64,000 nt of DNA from Desulfolucanica intricata (GCF_001592105.1 NZ_BCWE01000002.1:62001-126000), one strand, 5' to 3'; counted from the first letter of the stretch, positions 1-9,483 are shown. Numbers and translations: made by a program. The notes: a model not told the origin generated them from the sequence alone.

Positions 1-290
1 AAAGATGATGCAAAAATACGCAGTGCCTTTGCCCGGAAAGCCTCCTGAGGCGGAAAGTACAGCCCGTCCTATCGATGCAATATCGGACAGGTATGTCTAC
101 AGGCAAATTTTCAGGGGTATCCAATCCTTTTTGCCGATACACATGGTTGCTTTTCAAGAAAGCAACATCCCCCCGCAGTGCGGAAAAAGTTTAAGAGCCT
201 GCTAACCAAGGAGATAAATATCTACGATAACTTCATTTCCTATGGATTATTAAAAGGCTGGGTGTTTAAGCCACCCTCTTTCAAGGGATA
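1..290 (+). pseudogene. 3' fragment of a DUF3231 gene, frameshifted duplicate
   Basis: The window opens inside a copy of the last ~95 codons of the DUF3231 gene at 8494-9483. The two stretches are nearly identical but in opposite orientation. This copy has two extra C bases in the C-run near position 170 (six C against four in the intact copy), which throws the frame into an early stop at 203-205. The original frame resumes after the C-run and ends with the same KPPSFKG-type tail near 290. The 5' part lies outside the window, so I cannot say how much more is present. Best read as a decaying duplicate. Confidence 0.8.
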
Positions 291-338
291 GGAACAACAG
301 GGCTGGATGAAGCCGTTTTTTCATGTTATTCGGAACCG

Positions 339-611
339 GTGGCGAGTAGGTGTGAAATGTCAATTAAATTTTTACAGTTTGAAAAAATGGAAACCATGCT
401 AGGTCAAACATTTTATGTTAAGAAATATGAACGCGTAGAAAGAAAGAACTCTATAAAAAATAACATACAAGCAGATTTATTTAAGACTGTTATCAGTAAA
501 CCAATAACTAATCAGATTACTTTTTCACTCGGTCCCCAAAGTGTACAGGAATTAATGGATAATCCTTTATTGACACGAATCACATTCAAAAAAAATATTG
601 ACCATATTTAA
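339..611 (+). CDS. hypothetical protein, doubtful
   Basis: An open frame of 90 codons from a GTG; an ATG 18 bases further in is an alternative start. No convincing ribosome site, no signal peptide, no motif I recognise. The composition (Lys/Asn/Thr rich, regular hydrophobic spacing at the C-terminus) is compatible with a real or formerly real protein, but it stands alone between a pseudogene and a long non-coding stretch. I give it only because nothing else explains the frame. Confidence 0.22.
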   Translation: MASRCEMSIKFLQFEKMETMLGQTFYVKKYERVERKNSIKNNIQADLFKTVISKPITNQITFSLGPQSVQELMDNPLLTRITFKKNIDHI

Positions 612-1524
612 CTACCACTGTGTTCTTGTTTTCGCTTATTTATAATCCCGTCAAAGATTAATTTTTAATGTTTCCTCTAACTTTTAACGATTACCCGTTG
701 GCGATGCACCCCCCTACTTTTAATATCAACGATTACCTCTGCCACCTCCGCGGAAAAATAGAGGGGTAATATCCTGTCATCGCCCAAACAGCGCGTCAGA
801 AAACGAAAAAAACCGCTCCGCTAAAACGAGGAACGGCTTAAATACCGGCTTTTCAGGCAATATAAAAACCACCCACCGATAAAATACTTTTTATCAATAG
901 ATGGTAAATAATCTAGTGGAGGCGGGCTGCTTGTCGACGTATGCACAGTAGAAGGCTTTCCTTTTTTAACCTTGCATTACAGCAATCCACGACTTTAATC
1001 TACACTTTTGCTGATCCGTTTTTTCCTCCCTGATTTTTTTGGTCAGTCAAAAAATCAAGATTACGGTCTGATCCAGGTAAAATACGCTGCTGGACACCAT
1101 GTTGAATCAATCGGCACGCCACCGTGGCCCTACATTTAGTATTGATTGGTACTATTTATATTTACAAATCAAAAAAGCCTATGCGCCAACTATTATTTTA
1201 GCTTACTCAACTTCAAATTCCAAATAGATTCAGAATAGGATAACTTATATTAGTTACAAAATATATTTTGTCTGCTATTAACTACGAAGGACCAATAGGT
1301 ATAGGGGTATTTTGTATTTTTTAAATTAATATAAGAGCCGGGGGGCCATATGACTAATATGGTGGGGTGGTTATATGCTTGTACTCCCTATTGCTTGTCG
1401 GCCTTACCAAATAAAATAGTGCTACCGTTTTGTTGTAACATTATCCTTTCCGGCCGGGTGAGGTTATAATGGGCAATATCGTATTTCTTGCTGGGGGGGA
1501 GATAAATATACCGTTTTTCATTAT
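612..1524. other. stretch without a recognisable gene
   Basis: Mostly AT-rich and broken by stops in all frames. On the minus strand around 660-790 a short frame of protein-like composition can be read, but it is interrupted and I cannot assign a family. I see no RNA gene or terminator here. Confidence 0.4.
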
Positions 1525-2010
1525 TTACGTCTTCCTCTCGATAAAAAATGCAAATATAAGATGTGCTACTAGGTTAGAAAGCGGTGTCTTCCATCCATTT
1601 AACCCTAACCCTAAAATACCCGGCTTCTTTACGATACCCCGACACATTTGGGGGTTAACCACCCCAATCAAGGGCATCACCAAAAGCGAAGAAAATAGGA
1701 ACAAAGCAGAACCAAACTTTATATAAAAAAGAGAATTAGGGCGTTTACTGGTTGTGGCTAGCGTTTTATATAAGGAACCCCAAAATACTGCACCGGAATA
1801 AAACATTATGGCTCCAATGAACGAAGCAATTAATCCCGGTTTTAAAAAGAATGTACCAATAAAAGTAAAGTAGTCAATCCTTGGCAAATGAAATCTTGGC
1901 GCCATCCTGAAAAAAGTCTCCATTATTGCAAAAGCCTTAAAAGACTGAAGCCAGGTAGTAGGGTTGGTAAGATAGGCAATGAATATTTTCAAAAATCTAA
2001 TAAGTTTCAC
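1525..2010 (-). CDS. hypothetical multi-pass membrane protein
   Basis: 161 residues from a GTG start. Three to four hydrophobic stretches can be seen (about residues 5-20, 52-72, 98-118 and 140-156), separated by short polar loops with Lys/Arg, so an integral membrane protein of the inner membrane is likely. The overall plan (four helices, about 160 residues, a conserved-looking polar stretch before the last helix) resembles small YqhR-like membrane proteins, but the match is weak and I do not assign a function. No obvious ribosome site precedes the start and there are no close neighbours on the same strand. The antisense frame at 1469-1726 is a shadow. Confidence 0.5.
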   Translation of the reverse strand: MKLIRFLKIFIAYLTNPTTWLQSFKAFAIMETFFRMAPRFHLPRIDYFTFIGTFFLKPGLIASFIGAIMFYSGAVFWGSLYKTLATTSKRPNSLFYIKFGSALFLFSSLLVMPLIGVVNPQMCRGIVKKPGILGLGLNGWKTPLSNLVAHLIFAFFIERKT

Positions 2011-2328
2011 CCAAACTTAGAAATAAATTTTAAACAAATTTATTTTACTTGGTTATTTTAAGCTTTAATAGAGTTTTTATTCTCTGTTCATGGAATGTGG
2101 GTTATATATTTTGATATTACTATTTGACATAAAATAATCCCGCTTTAATCAAATCGGGGGAACGAACAATATTTTAATTTTTAAACTTAATCTTATCCTT
2201 TTCTTTCTCAGAAATTTTTTTAGCCAGCTTCAACAGCTGTTTTTGTATCGTTTGCACTATCAGGAAAACCAGTGTTGCAATACTAGACCTTAAATATAAT
2301 CCATTGCGTCTCACACCTACCTGCCCAG

Positions 2329-2453
2329 TTAGTTAACAAACCTTAAATAGTATTTTTCCTGTGCCTTTTCTTTTTTGACAATTAAGTAAATTGCCAGGGC
2401 TGTAGCAGCCAATAATCCGATAATGTAGGGCGGGGTAATGCTAGGACCACCAT
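2329..2453 (-). pseudogene. small membrane-protein frame, start out of frame
   Basis: AGGAGG followed at normal distance by an ATG (2453-2451) makes a good start site, but the ATG frame is short. The frame shifted by one base reads a sensible ~40-residue peptide with one hydrophobic helix (IIGLLAATALAIYLIV) and a charged KKEKAQEKYY tail, ending at 2329. A one-base slip just after the start would join the two. Probably a single-pass small membrane protein gene with a frameshift, or a chance frame. Confidence 0.35.
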
Positions 2454-2488
2454 TCTTAAACCTCCTGAATGAAAATTATAAAATAAAA

Positions 2489-2537
2489 CGAGACTTTTAG
2501 CATAGCTCAATAAAACCGGGCTATGTTAAAAGTCTCG
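2489..2537. repeat. long imperfect hairpin
   Basis: Two ~20-base arms (2489-2508 and 2518-2537) are complementary with two mismatches around a ~9-base loop. No T-run follows on either strand, so a plain intrinsic terminator is doubtful; it may be a processing/attenuation structure in front of the small frame at 2329-2453 or a mini-element. Confidence 0.55.
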
Positions 2538-3111
2538 CTAATTGTATTCCAACGATAAAGCCAGGATTATATCCAGTATGTTGACTTCATCTAGCCAGCT
2601 ACTCCCTTTTAACTAGGCAGTTATATTTTTTGATTACAATTTATTTTAAACGTTGTCTGAAATCATGTCGATGTTAACCTTTCTGGGTGTATTATTATTA
2701 GTTGCGGATATATATTTGCCTTCTTCCAGGAACCAATAGACATTGAAAAATTCCTCCTAAAAATATAGAAGGAATTTTTGTTGATATCCAAGCAACTATT
2801 TAACAATACCAGGTAGAAGGCCTATGATCCTATGAGGAGGCAAAATCTTTCTGATTCAATTATTGATTTAACTGCTAAAACCAAGCATTAGCCCTTTGGA
2901 TTTCTGGCAACGTAAGAATTTGAACTGCCCGTTTTAAATTTACCGCTAGGCAACCGCTCTAAGTCTAAATCAGTTTTAATTTCGACATCTTAATCAAAAA
3001 TTTTATCCCTTAATGCAATAAAAATATAATGTAAATTGATAAAAATTTATTGCAAAACAATATGGCCTGTGATAAAATCAAATTCACAATAAATAAGTGA
3101 GGTGCTTTTTT

Positions 3112-3591
3112 ATGAAAGGAGAAACACTCTTTTTAAAGGTAGCTGTTATTCTTATGGGCTTCCCAGTTCTTGCTATATGCATATTTTTGGTGCCCGAAAT
3201 AGCTAATTATGCAGCATATTTGTTTCCAGATTGGGTTTATATAAAATATCTTGTTTTCATCGATTTGTATGCAGCGGCGATACCTTTTTACTTTGCTCTG
3301 TATCAAGCTTTTAAACTTTTGAGCTATATTGATAAAAACAAAGCATTCTCCGAATTATCTGTAAAAGCTTTAAAGAACATAAAAAACTGTGCAATTGCAA
3401 TTAGTAGCTTGTATATGGCAGGCATGCCACTCTTCTATCTCGTGGCGGAGGTAGATGACGCCCCAGGTACAATACTAATCGGAATGGCCATGATTTTTGC
3501 TTCAATGGTGGTTGCAGTTTTTGCTGCTGTTCTTCAAAAACTATTAAAAAATGCCATAGATATAAAATCAGAAAATGATTTAACGGTTTGA
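3112..3591 (+). CDS. DUF2975 family membrane protein
   Basis: About 160 residues with four transmembrane helices (approx. residues 5-30, 45-68, 95-115, 122-148), the layout of the DUF2975 family. The start at 3112 is preferred over upstream frames because GAGGTG lies at proper distance. The gene stops two bases before the leader of a small XRE regulator. This DUF2975-XRE pair is common in Bacillota, and the partner regulator probably controls the pair. The biochemical role of DUF2975 is not known; a sensor or regulator-sequestering membrane protein is a guess. Confidence 0.85.
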   Translation: MKGETLFLKVAVILMGFPVLAICIFLVPEIANYAAYLFPDWVYIKYLVFIDLYAAAIPFYFALYQAFKLLSYIDKNKAFSELSVKALKNIKNCAIAISSLYMAGMPLFYLVAEVDDAPGTILIGMAMIFASMVVAVFAAVLQKLLKNAIDIKSENDLTV

Positions 3592-3601
3592 GGTGAGCAA
3601 C

Positions 3602-3814
3602 ATGGCGATTATAATCAACATCGATGTGATGTTGGCTAAAAGGAAAATGAGCGTAACAGAACTTTCGGAGAGGGTTGGAATAACAATGGCTAACCTTTCC
3701 ATATTGAAAAATGGAAAGGCAAAAGCGATTCGATTATCAACTCTAGATGCGATATGTAAGGCTTTAGAATGTCAGCCTGGAGATATTTTAGAATATAAAA
3801 GAGAAACCAAATAA
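3602..3814 (+). CDS. XRE/Cro-CI family small transcriptional regulator
   Basis: A 70-residue single-domain helix-turn-helix protein of the YozG/XRE type: the sequence MSVTELSERVGITMANLSIL forms the HTH, followed by the typical tail LDAICKALECQPGDILEY. I start it at the ATG at 3602 because GAGGTG is six bases upstream; the GTG at 3593 lies inside that site. Tightly follows the DUF2975 gene and is likely co-transcribed and autoregulatory. Confidence 0.9.
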   Translation: MAIIINIDVMLAKRKMSVTELSERVGITMANLSILKNGKAKAIRLSTLDAICKALECQPGDILEYKRETK

Positions 3815-3848
3815 CATCCAGGCGTAGCATGTCAATGTGCCCCTACCA

Positions 3849-4487
3849 CTAATTTTCCAAATACACGATTCTGTCCGCCAAAGCGTCTGCATCTTCCTGG
3901 TCATGGGTGACAAAGATAGCCGTAATTCCCGCTTGTTTCAGAATCTTTTTTAATTCATCCCTGATATTTTGCTGCAGGTCGGCATCAAGATTGCTAAAGG
4001 GTTCGTCCAACAGCAACACTGCCGGTTGGGGAGCAATGGCCCGGGCCAAGGATACCCTTTGCTGCTGACCGCCGCTTAGTTCATGGGGGTAACGCTTTTT
4101 AAAATCCTGTAGGTTAACCAGTGCCAGCACCTCGGCTACCCTTTGGTTTTTCTGCTGTTTGGTATGTTTTTTTAGCCCGTATTTTATGTTCTTTTCTACC
4201 GTCATGTGCGGGAACAGGGCATAGTCTTGAAACACCATGCCTACCCCCCGGTCCTCGGGGAAAACGTAGGCCTGGGCATCAAAAACCACTTGATTGTTAA
4301 TTTTAATCACCCCGCCACTGGGCTTTTCCAGCCCGGCAATCAGCCTTAACACAGTACTTTTACCACTGCCGCTGGGGCCTAAAATGGAGATAATCTCCCC
4401 TTCATTAATATCCAGACTTAAATTATCAATAGTTTTGACCCCGGCGTTTGGATATTGAAAGTTTAAATTTTTAATTTCAATGTACAT
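3849..4487 (-). CDS. fbpC: ferric-iron ABC transporter ATP-binding protein (FbpC/FutC type)
   Basis: 212-residue ABC ATPase that powers Fe(III) uptake through the neighbouring permease. Walker A GPSGSGKST at residues 37-45, Q-loop VFQDYALFP near 85-93, signature LSGGQQQR at 137-144, Walker B LLLDEP at 158-163, D-loop and switch His195 are all present, so it should be active. It stops right after the core and lacks the C-terminal TOBE-like extension of 350-residue FbpC proteins; short forms exist. Its start overlaps the stop of the permease by one base. Last gene of the iron operon. Confidence 0.88.
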   Translation of the reverse strand: MYIEIKNLNFQYPNAGVKTIDNLSLDINEGEIISILGPSGSGKSTVLRLIAGLEKPSGGVIKINNQVVFDAQAYVFPEDRGVGMVFQDYALFPHMTVEKNIKYGLKKHTKQQKNQRVAEVLALVNLQDFKKRYPHELSGGQQQRVSLARAIAPQPAVLLLDEPFSNLDADLQQNIRDELKKILKQAGITAIFVTHDQEDADALADRIVYLEN

Positions 4488-6135
4488 TAGTTTTCCCCCC
4501 TGGTTGCTGCGTGATGGAAAAAGAAAATGGTCATAAAACTGATACCAATAATAATCATTGAAGGGACCGCCGCTTCGGCTAACATTTCATCGCTGGCGTA
4601 CTGAAACACTTTGGTGGCCAAAGTATCAAAATTAAAAGGCCTTAAGAGTAACGTCAACGGTAATTCCTTCAGCACCTCTACAAAGACTAAAACACAACTG
4701 CTGAAAATGGCAGGCTTTAGCATTGGTAGGTCTACCCTAACAAAGGTTTCGGTGGTGCTGGCCCCTAGTGTGCGGGAGGCTTCAAAAAATTTCTTGCCTA
4801 CCTTTTCAAACCCGGCTTGAATGGAGTTAAAACCCATAGCCCAAAACCTAATAACATAAGCAAAAATGAGCATGACTGTGCTGGCTGTTAATACCAATCC
4901 GCTGGAATTGAGATTTAGGAGATGGTATAACCAAGCTAAATGGTTATCTAAACTAATAAAAAATACCATAACCCCAATGGCAATCACTGCCCCGGGAACA
5001 GTGTAACCAATGACGGTAATGTTCGCGTAAATCTTAGCGATAACAGTGTGTTCGTTAATGCGGCAAAAATTAGCAATCATAACCGCGATAATTACGATTA
5101 GTAACACGGCTACCAAGGATAACAATAAGGAGTTAAACAACAACTGTAAAAACTGATAATTTAAAGTGCTGCTGTAGGTGATTAAACTCCAGTATAAAAG
5201 CTGCAAAGTGGGAAGCAGAAAACCAAGACTAAATATTAAAAAGCAATAGCTAAAAGCTGCCATGCCTTTTAAACCAGAAAGCACCTGAGGTGTAATTGGT
5301 CTCACTTTAGCGGTGGTATCGCTGTACCTTTGTGTGCGCCTAAAAAACTTTTCACTAATTAAAACAACGGCCACCATTAACATTAGTATTGCCGCCAGCC
5401 TAATTGCTGAATTAAGGTCCCCCATGCCAAACCAGCTTTTAAATATTGCGGTGCTAAATGTGGGAATACCAAAGTACACTACAACCCCGTAATCATTTAA
5501 CACTTCTAACGACACTAGGCTAACGCCGCCAATAATGGCCGCTCGGGAGCAGGGCAAAACAACTGTAAAAAAATATCGCCGGGTTTGCGGCCTAAAATAC
5601 GGGCAGATTCAACTAACGAGGCGGATTGTTTTTCTAAAAACGCCCGGGTGATGGTATAGACATAGGGGAACAGACAAAGGGTAAAAATAAAAACTGCCCC
5701 TTCTATATTCATAATGTTAAAGTATTTTTGATTGACCTGAAGGGAAAACTGGTTTCTTAACTGCGTTTGAATGATACCGGTATAGCCAAGCATGCCGCTA
5801 TATGTATAGGCGGCAATATTGGCCGGCAGTGCTAGCGGCAGAATCAACGCCCATTTAAAGAATTTTTTCATTGGGAAATCGTACACTGTTACCAGCCAGG
5901 ACAAGCTGGTGCCGATTATAGCGGTGGTAATGCCGGTAAGCAAAACCAGTGTAATTGTGTTCATTAAATAATCTTTTAGCAAGTATTCTTTAATGTGCTG
6001 CCAGGAATCATTGGCCGGTTGCAGCAAATTAATGAAGATATGTAGGCTGGACAGAAGGATCAATGAGATGATGATAAAGCTAGCCACCGACCACAGATCC
6101 AAGTTTGCTTTGATTTTTTGAAATGCAGTTACCAC
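4487..6135 (-). pseudogene. fbpB: ferric-iron ABC transporter permease (FbpB type), frameshifted
   Basis: Read across one frame change this is a ~550-residue two-module permease of the FbpB/FutB family, the usual length. The first part (6135 down to ~5560) ends abnormally; the second continues in another frame from ~5560 to 4487. The break is at a run of seven T on the coding strand (about 5567-5573): one more T gives the family sequence IFFTVVLPCSRAAIIGGVS, where it now reads IFLQLFCPAPERPLLAAL. Both halves carry the EAA-type loop (SARILGRKPGD in the first, SRTLGASTTETF in the second). It may be a true mutation, a sequencing slip, or slippage-corrected expression. It sits between fbpA and fbpC. 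Confidence 0.85.
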
Positions 6136-6222
6136 TTCTACCCCCCTTAAAGGGTAAACAGCCCAGTAGCGGGCTGCTTACTGTTTCATACTTCTAGGAA
6201 ATTATGCTTGCCATTAGCTGTC

Positions 6223-6250
6223 AGGGACATACCCCTTCGGGAATGTCCCT
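6223..6250. repeat. intercistronic hairpin of the GGGGACA repeat family
   Basis: Perfect 8-base arms AGGGACAT/ATGTCCCT around a 12-base GC-rich loop, between fbpA and fbpB. It belongs to the same short-palindrome family found near 40.6, 52.3, 56.8-57.06 and 62.9-63.08 kb. In this place it could protect fbpA mRNA from 3' decay and so raise binding-protein over permease levels; that is inference. Confidence 0.6.
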
Positions 6251-6268
6251 AACGAATGCAGTATTTAG

Positions 6269-7345
6269 TTATTTCCAACCTACTTGGTTAAATATTTCTA
6301 CTGCTTTTGAGTTGTATTCTCCCAATAAAGTTAGACTAATGTCCTGGGGCTTAAAGTCTCCCCATGATTTAAGCAGATCCGAAGGTTCTACATTGTTATT
6401 AACAGGGTATTCGTAGTTTGCTTCAGCAAATTGTGTTTGTGCTTTTTCGCTTGCTAAGAACTCCATCAGCTTAATAGCGTTTTTATGGTTTTTAGCGTAT
6501 TTGGTTAGCCCTACTCCACTTACGTTAATGTGGGTTCCAGTGGTATCTTGGTTGGGGAAGAACACACCCACTTGTTCAGCCACTTTTACTTCTTCAGGGG
6601 CAGATGAATGCAGCATTTTACCAATGTAATAGGTATTCATTATAGCAATATCACCTTCACCTGCCACCACTGCTTTAGCTTGGTCCCGATCATTACCCTT
6701 TGGTTCCCTTGCCATATTGGCCACTATACCTGCCGCCCACTCTTTGGCTTGCTCTTCACCGTTAATAGCAATAAGTGACGCCAGCAGCGATTGGTTATAT
6801 ATGCTGTTGGCAGGCCTTACTAATACTTTCCCCTGCCATTTGGGGCTGGTTAAATCTTCGTAGGTAGATAGATCAGTGGGTTTTACACGATCTTTGGCAT
6901 AAACTATTACTCTAGCTCTCATTGTCAAACCAAACCATTGGTTATCCTGGTCCCGCAGGTTTGCCGGTATACTGTTGGTGAGCACTTCGCTAGTAACCGG
7001 TTGCAGCAGCCCTTGTGCCTTAGCTCGGTGCAATCTGCCGGCATCCGCGGTGATTAATAAGTCTGCTTCGGTGTTATTCCCTTCCCGGGCTAATCTTTCT
7101 ATCAATTCATCAGAGTTACCTTTCACTACATTAACTTTAATACCAGATTCCTTAGTAAATAGTTGAAACAGTTTTTCATCGGTATCATAGTGCCTGTCAG
7201 TGTAAAGGTTAACTACGCCGCTATCTGCTGCAGCCGCATCGTTGCCGCTTTCAGCTTTATTTGGTGTGCTACTACAAGCAGAAAGTGCCAACATGGAAAC
7301 GATTAATAGACAAATTACTAAGAATGCTTTGGAATTGTGCTTCAC
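6269..7345 (-). CDS. fbpA: Fe(3+) ABC transporter substrate-binding lipoprotein (FbpA/FutA type)
   Basis: 358 residues. N-terminal lipoprotein signal with lipobox LSAC (Cys24), so it is anchored outside the membrane. The mature part follows the FutA/FbpA iron-binding fold: VVNLYTDRHYDTDEKLF at the start of domain 1, EADLLITADAGRLHRAKAQ, and the adjacent tyrosines 239-240 (NTYYIGKML) that bind ferric iron in this family. First gene of the fbpABC operon, with a Fur box directly upstream (7376-7394), so repressed by iron sufficiency. Confidence 0.93.
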   Translation of the reverse strand: MKHNSKAFLVICLLIVSMLALSACSSTPNKAESGNDAAAADSGVVNLYTDRHYDTDEKLFQLFTKESGIKVNVVKGNSDELIERLAREGNNTEADLLITADAGRLHRAKAQGLLQPVTSEVLTNSIPANLRDQDNQWFGLTMRARVIVYAKDRVKPTDLSTYEDLTSPKWQGKVLVRPANSIYNQSLLASLIAINGEEQAKEWAAGIVANMAREPKGNDRDQAKAVVAGEGDIAIMNTYYIGKMLHSSAPEEVKVAEQVGVFFPNQDTTGTHINVSGVGLTKYAKNHKNAIKLMEFLASEKAQTQFAEANYEYPVNNNVEPSDLLKSWGDFKPQDISLTLLGEYNSKAVEIFNQVGWK

Positions 7346-7375
7346 TGTCTATCACCTCTATGTAATATGGTTAGT

Positions 7376-7394
7376 GTTAATGATTTTCATTATC
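7376..7394. promoter_or_regulatory. Fur box of the fbp operon
   Basis: The 19 bases match the consensus GATAATGATAATCATTATC at 16 positions. They lie about 30 bases upstream of the fbpA start, the expected place for a Fur operator over the promoter. Confidence 0.85.
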
Positions 7395-7451
7395 ACTATA
7401 AGAATATATTTATTTCTATAGATTTTAAATAAAATATTTATTTCGTAGAAG

Positions 7452-7736
7452 TTAATCAATCATTGATTTAATTTGTCGAGACATTTTTGCCCATGAACGA
7501 TTAGTGTAAATCACTGGAACATTGTGATCTTTTGCCTTCTTCTTTATCAACCCGGATATAACATGATTTACGTAATCTGTAAGCACGATAATTAAGTCTG
7601 ATTCTTTGGGGATTAAAAGACTTCCTTTTCTGTACTTTTTTCTTCCCTTTTCATGAATTACGGTATCAAAACCTAACCCTTTCAGGTTTTTCGTGATATT
7701 GCCAAGATTGTCGCCACCAACTACAAAGACAGACAT
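7452..7736 (-). CDS. DUF2325 domain protein
   Basis: 94 residues from the ATG at 7736, which has AGGAGG seven bases upstream. Starts with MSVFVVGGDNLGNI and keeps the DUF2325 hallmarks HEKGRKK, IIVLTDYVNH and VIYTNRS. The family has a Rossmann-like fold and often accompanies metal or redox genes; biochemical function unknown. Lies downstream of the Cys-rich peptide gene and its Fur box and is probably in the same iron-regulated transcript. Confidence 0.85.
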   Translation of the reverse strand: MSVFVVGGDNLGNITKNLKGLGFDTVIHEKGRKKYRKGSLLIPKESDLIIVLTDYVNHVISGLIKKKAKDHNVPVIYTNRSWAKMSRQIKSMID

Positions 7737-7834
7737 CTCAAAGCCTCCTGCGCTCAAATTGTTTATACTTGTTGACTAGTTGCAAGAGGTTTATGCAACT
7801 TTTTAAGATTTTTATCAACATAGATATAAAAGAA

Positions 7835-7954
7835 CTATTTTACTTGTTTTAAGTTTTCTTGTTTGCAGGAACACTGATCGCAATTACACTTTTTATCATT
7901 ATTCTTAACTGGAGTTTTGCGCCAAGGAATAAGTCTTCCTAATATCTTTTTCAT
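7835..7954 (-). CDS. 39-residue Cys-rich peptide, Fur-regulated
   Basis: Small gene with an excellent ribosome site (AGGAGG before ATG 7954). The peptide has a basic amphipathic N-terminus MKKILGRLIPWRK and a KKCNCDQCSCK cluster (four Cys in CxCxxCxC spacing) suited to binding a metal ion or Fe-S cluster. A perfect 7-1-7 Fur box lies 27 bases upstream of the start. I know no family for it. The DUF2325 gene follows at ~100 bases. It may be an iron-sparing or iron-trafficking peptide; that is inference from the operator and the cysteines. Confidence 0.7.
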   Translation of the reverse strand: MKKILGRLIPWRKTPVKNNDKKCNCDQCSCKQENLKQVK

Positions 7955-7980
7955 GGTCTTAACCACCTCCTATTGCATTT

Positions 7981-7995
7981 TGATAATGATTATCA
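7981..7995. promoter_or_regulatory. perfect 7-1-7 Fur box
   Basis: TGATAATGATTATCA is an exact inverted repeat of seven bases around one central base, the minimal Fur operator. It precedes the Cys-rich peptide gene (minus strand). Confidence 0.88.
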
Positions 7996-8493
7996 TTTAC
8001 ACAGTCATAATAGGTCTAATAATTTTTGTCAAGTATTTATTTTTATTTTTGAACTGTGCAAGTTTCATTTATTGTTTTCTTTTAGCGATGCTCCCATGAT
8101 TCAGGTTTGCCCGGGATGGCATGCTTAATCATGCTCAAAATTCAGACAACACCAAATGTGATACTTTTAAACCGAAAAGCTAAGAGTAATTAGGCCAACT
8201 TATTAATGGGTTGGCCTTATTGCTTGTATCACCCATCGTCACGTTCAATACGGGTTTATTTTTTACCTAAACATAGGTAAGGCTTTATTATTACCGTTTA
8301 GTAAATCACCAGGGTAAATTTGAACCCTTTGTACTCTCATTTTTTTAGTTTCAAGAAAAATTGATTATGTTATTATTTATTTCGATAATCAAACTATTTT
8401 AAATTAATATATTTTGATTTTAAAAGGAGTTGGCAATGTGACAAACGGCTTCTTCCAGCCGTCCTTACTGTTACCTTATTACGCCAGTCGTGA
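7996..8493. other. intergenic stretch with one hairpin
   Basis: No gene seen. A short perfect stem AGGCCAAC/GTTGGCCT with a 10-base AT-rich loop lies at 8193-8218 and may act as a weak bidirectional terminator. Confidence 0.45.
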
Positions 8494-9483
8494 CTATCCC
8501 TTGAAAGTGGGTGGCTTAAACACCCAGCCTTTTAATAATCCATAGGAAATGAAGTTATCGTAGATATTTATCTCCTTGGTTAGCAGGCTCTTAAACTTTT
8601 TCCGCACTGCGGGGATGTTGCTTTCTTGAAAAGCAACCATGTGTATCGGCAAAAAGGATTGGATAACCCTGAAAATTTGCCTGTAGACATACCTGTCCGA
8701 TATTGCATCGATAGGACGGGCTGTACTTTCCGCCTCAGGAGGCTTTCCGGGCAAAGGCACTGCGTATTTTTGCATCATCTTTTCCAGATCCGAGACCTGT
8801 TCCTTGATTATACCCTGGTCAATGGCAATAGCGGCCTTTAAATCGGGGTTTGTGGAATAATTTGCCATATAATTAGTAAATTCGACCGTTCTATACCTGG
8901 CAGTCAATTTAACCCACATCTGGGCCACTTCCATGACAGTAGGGTTTTCCTGTCCACCGTATTTTTCACTTTTGTACTCAGGTTGAGGTTGCAGCCAGTT
9001 ATTTTTCAGGCCGAAATCTCGAAGGCTATCGTATATATCCATTTCTTCCAGTAAAAATCCTTTAAACATCTTCCTCACTTGTGAAGACGTACTTTGCGCA
9101 AAGGCAACTATATGGACCGGCAGGAACCGCTTAATGCCGTAAAATATCCTACCGAAGATATACCTGTCCGTGATTGATGCTTTGTCCTCCGAGATCTTAA
9201 ATTCCGAAGCGGGCTGTGGCATTAAAGGAACCGAGTATTCAGTCATCACCTTTTCCAATTGGTGTGTTTGCCGACTAATTTTTTTTAGAAGGATTTGTGC
9301 TTCCTTTCGCAACTCCTTATCTTTGACGTAGTTCATTAAGATCAAAATGCTTTCCGTAAAATCATATCTGGCCATCAGTTTGTTCCACATATTTCCTGCC
9401 TCAATTATCGTTATTTCATGTTGCTTTCTCACCGCCGATTTTCCTATATCCGACGCTTTATCAATGATTCCTGATATTTTCAT
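8494..9483 (-). CDS. DUF3231 family protein, two tandem ferritin-like repeats
   Basis: About 329 residues from the ATG at 9483 (AAGGTG upstream; a longer frame begins at 9525). Two homologous halves can be aligned, each with W.KL.ARY..., a helical linker ending in LEKVM/LEKMM..Y.VPL, a D..RY..R.IF.G/V motif and a terminal R..F...L..E..IYD....YGL..GW. This is the DUF3231 family of spore-forming Bacillota, predicted four-helix bundles; function unknown. The same C-terminal third recurs as a broken inverted copy at 1-290. Confidence 0.8.
   Translation of the reverse strand: MKISGIIDKASDIGKSAVRKQHEITIIEAGNMWNKLMARYDFTESILILMNYVKDKELRKEAQILLKKISRQTHQLEKVMTEYSVPLMPQPASEFKISEDKASITDRYIFGRIFYGIKRFLPVHIVAFAQSTSSQVRKMFKGFLLEEMDIYDSLRDFGLKNNWLQPQPEYKSEKYGGQENPTVMEVAQMWVKLTARYRTVEFTNYMANYSTNPDLKAAIAIDQGIIKEQVSDLEKMMQKYAVPLPGKPPEAESTARPIDAISDRYVYRQIFRVIQSFLPIHMVAFQESNIPAVRKKFKSLLTKEINIYDNFISYGLLKGWVFKPPTFKG

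Larger units (their letters stand above)
2011..3096. other. long intergenic stretch
   Basis: About 1.1 kb of AT-rich DNA. It contains a possible broken small membrane-protein frame (2329-2453, minus) and a long imperfect hairpin (2489-2537), both listed separately. The rest shows no open frame with coding character. Confidence 0.4.

Noticed and set aside
1469-1726. 85-codon plus-strand frame
   Set aside because: Antisense to a membrane-protein frame with clear hydrophobic helices; lacks ribosome site.
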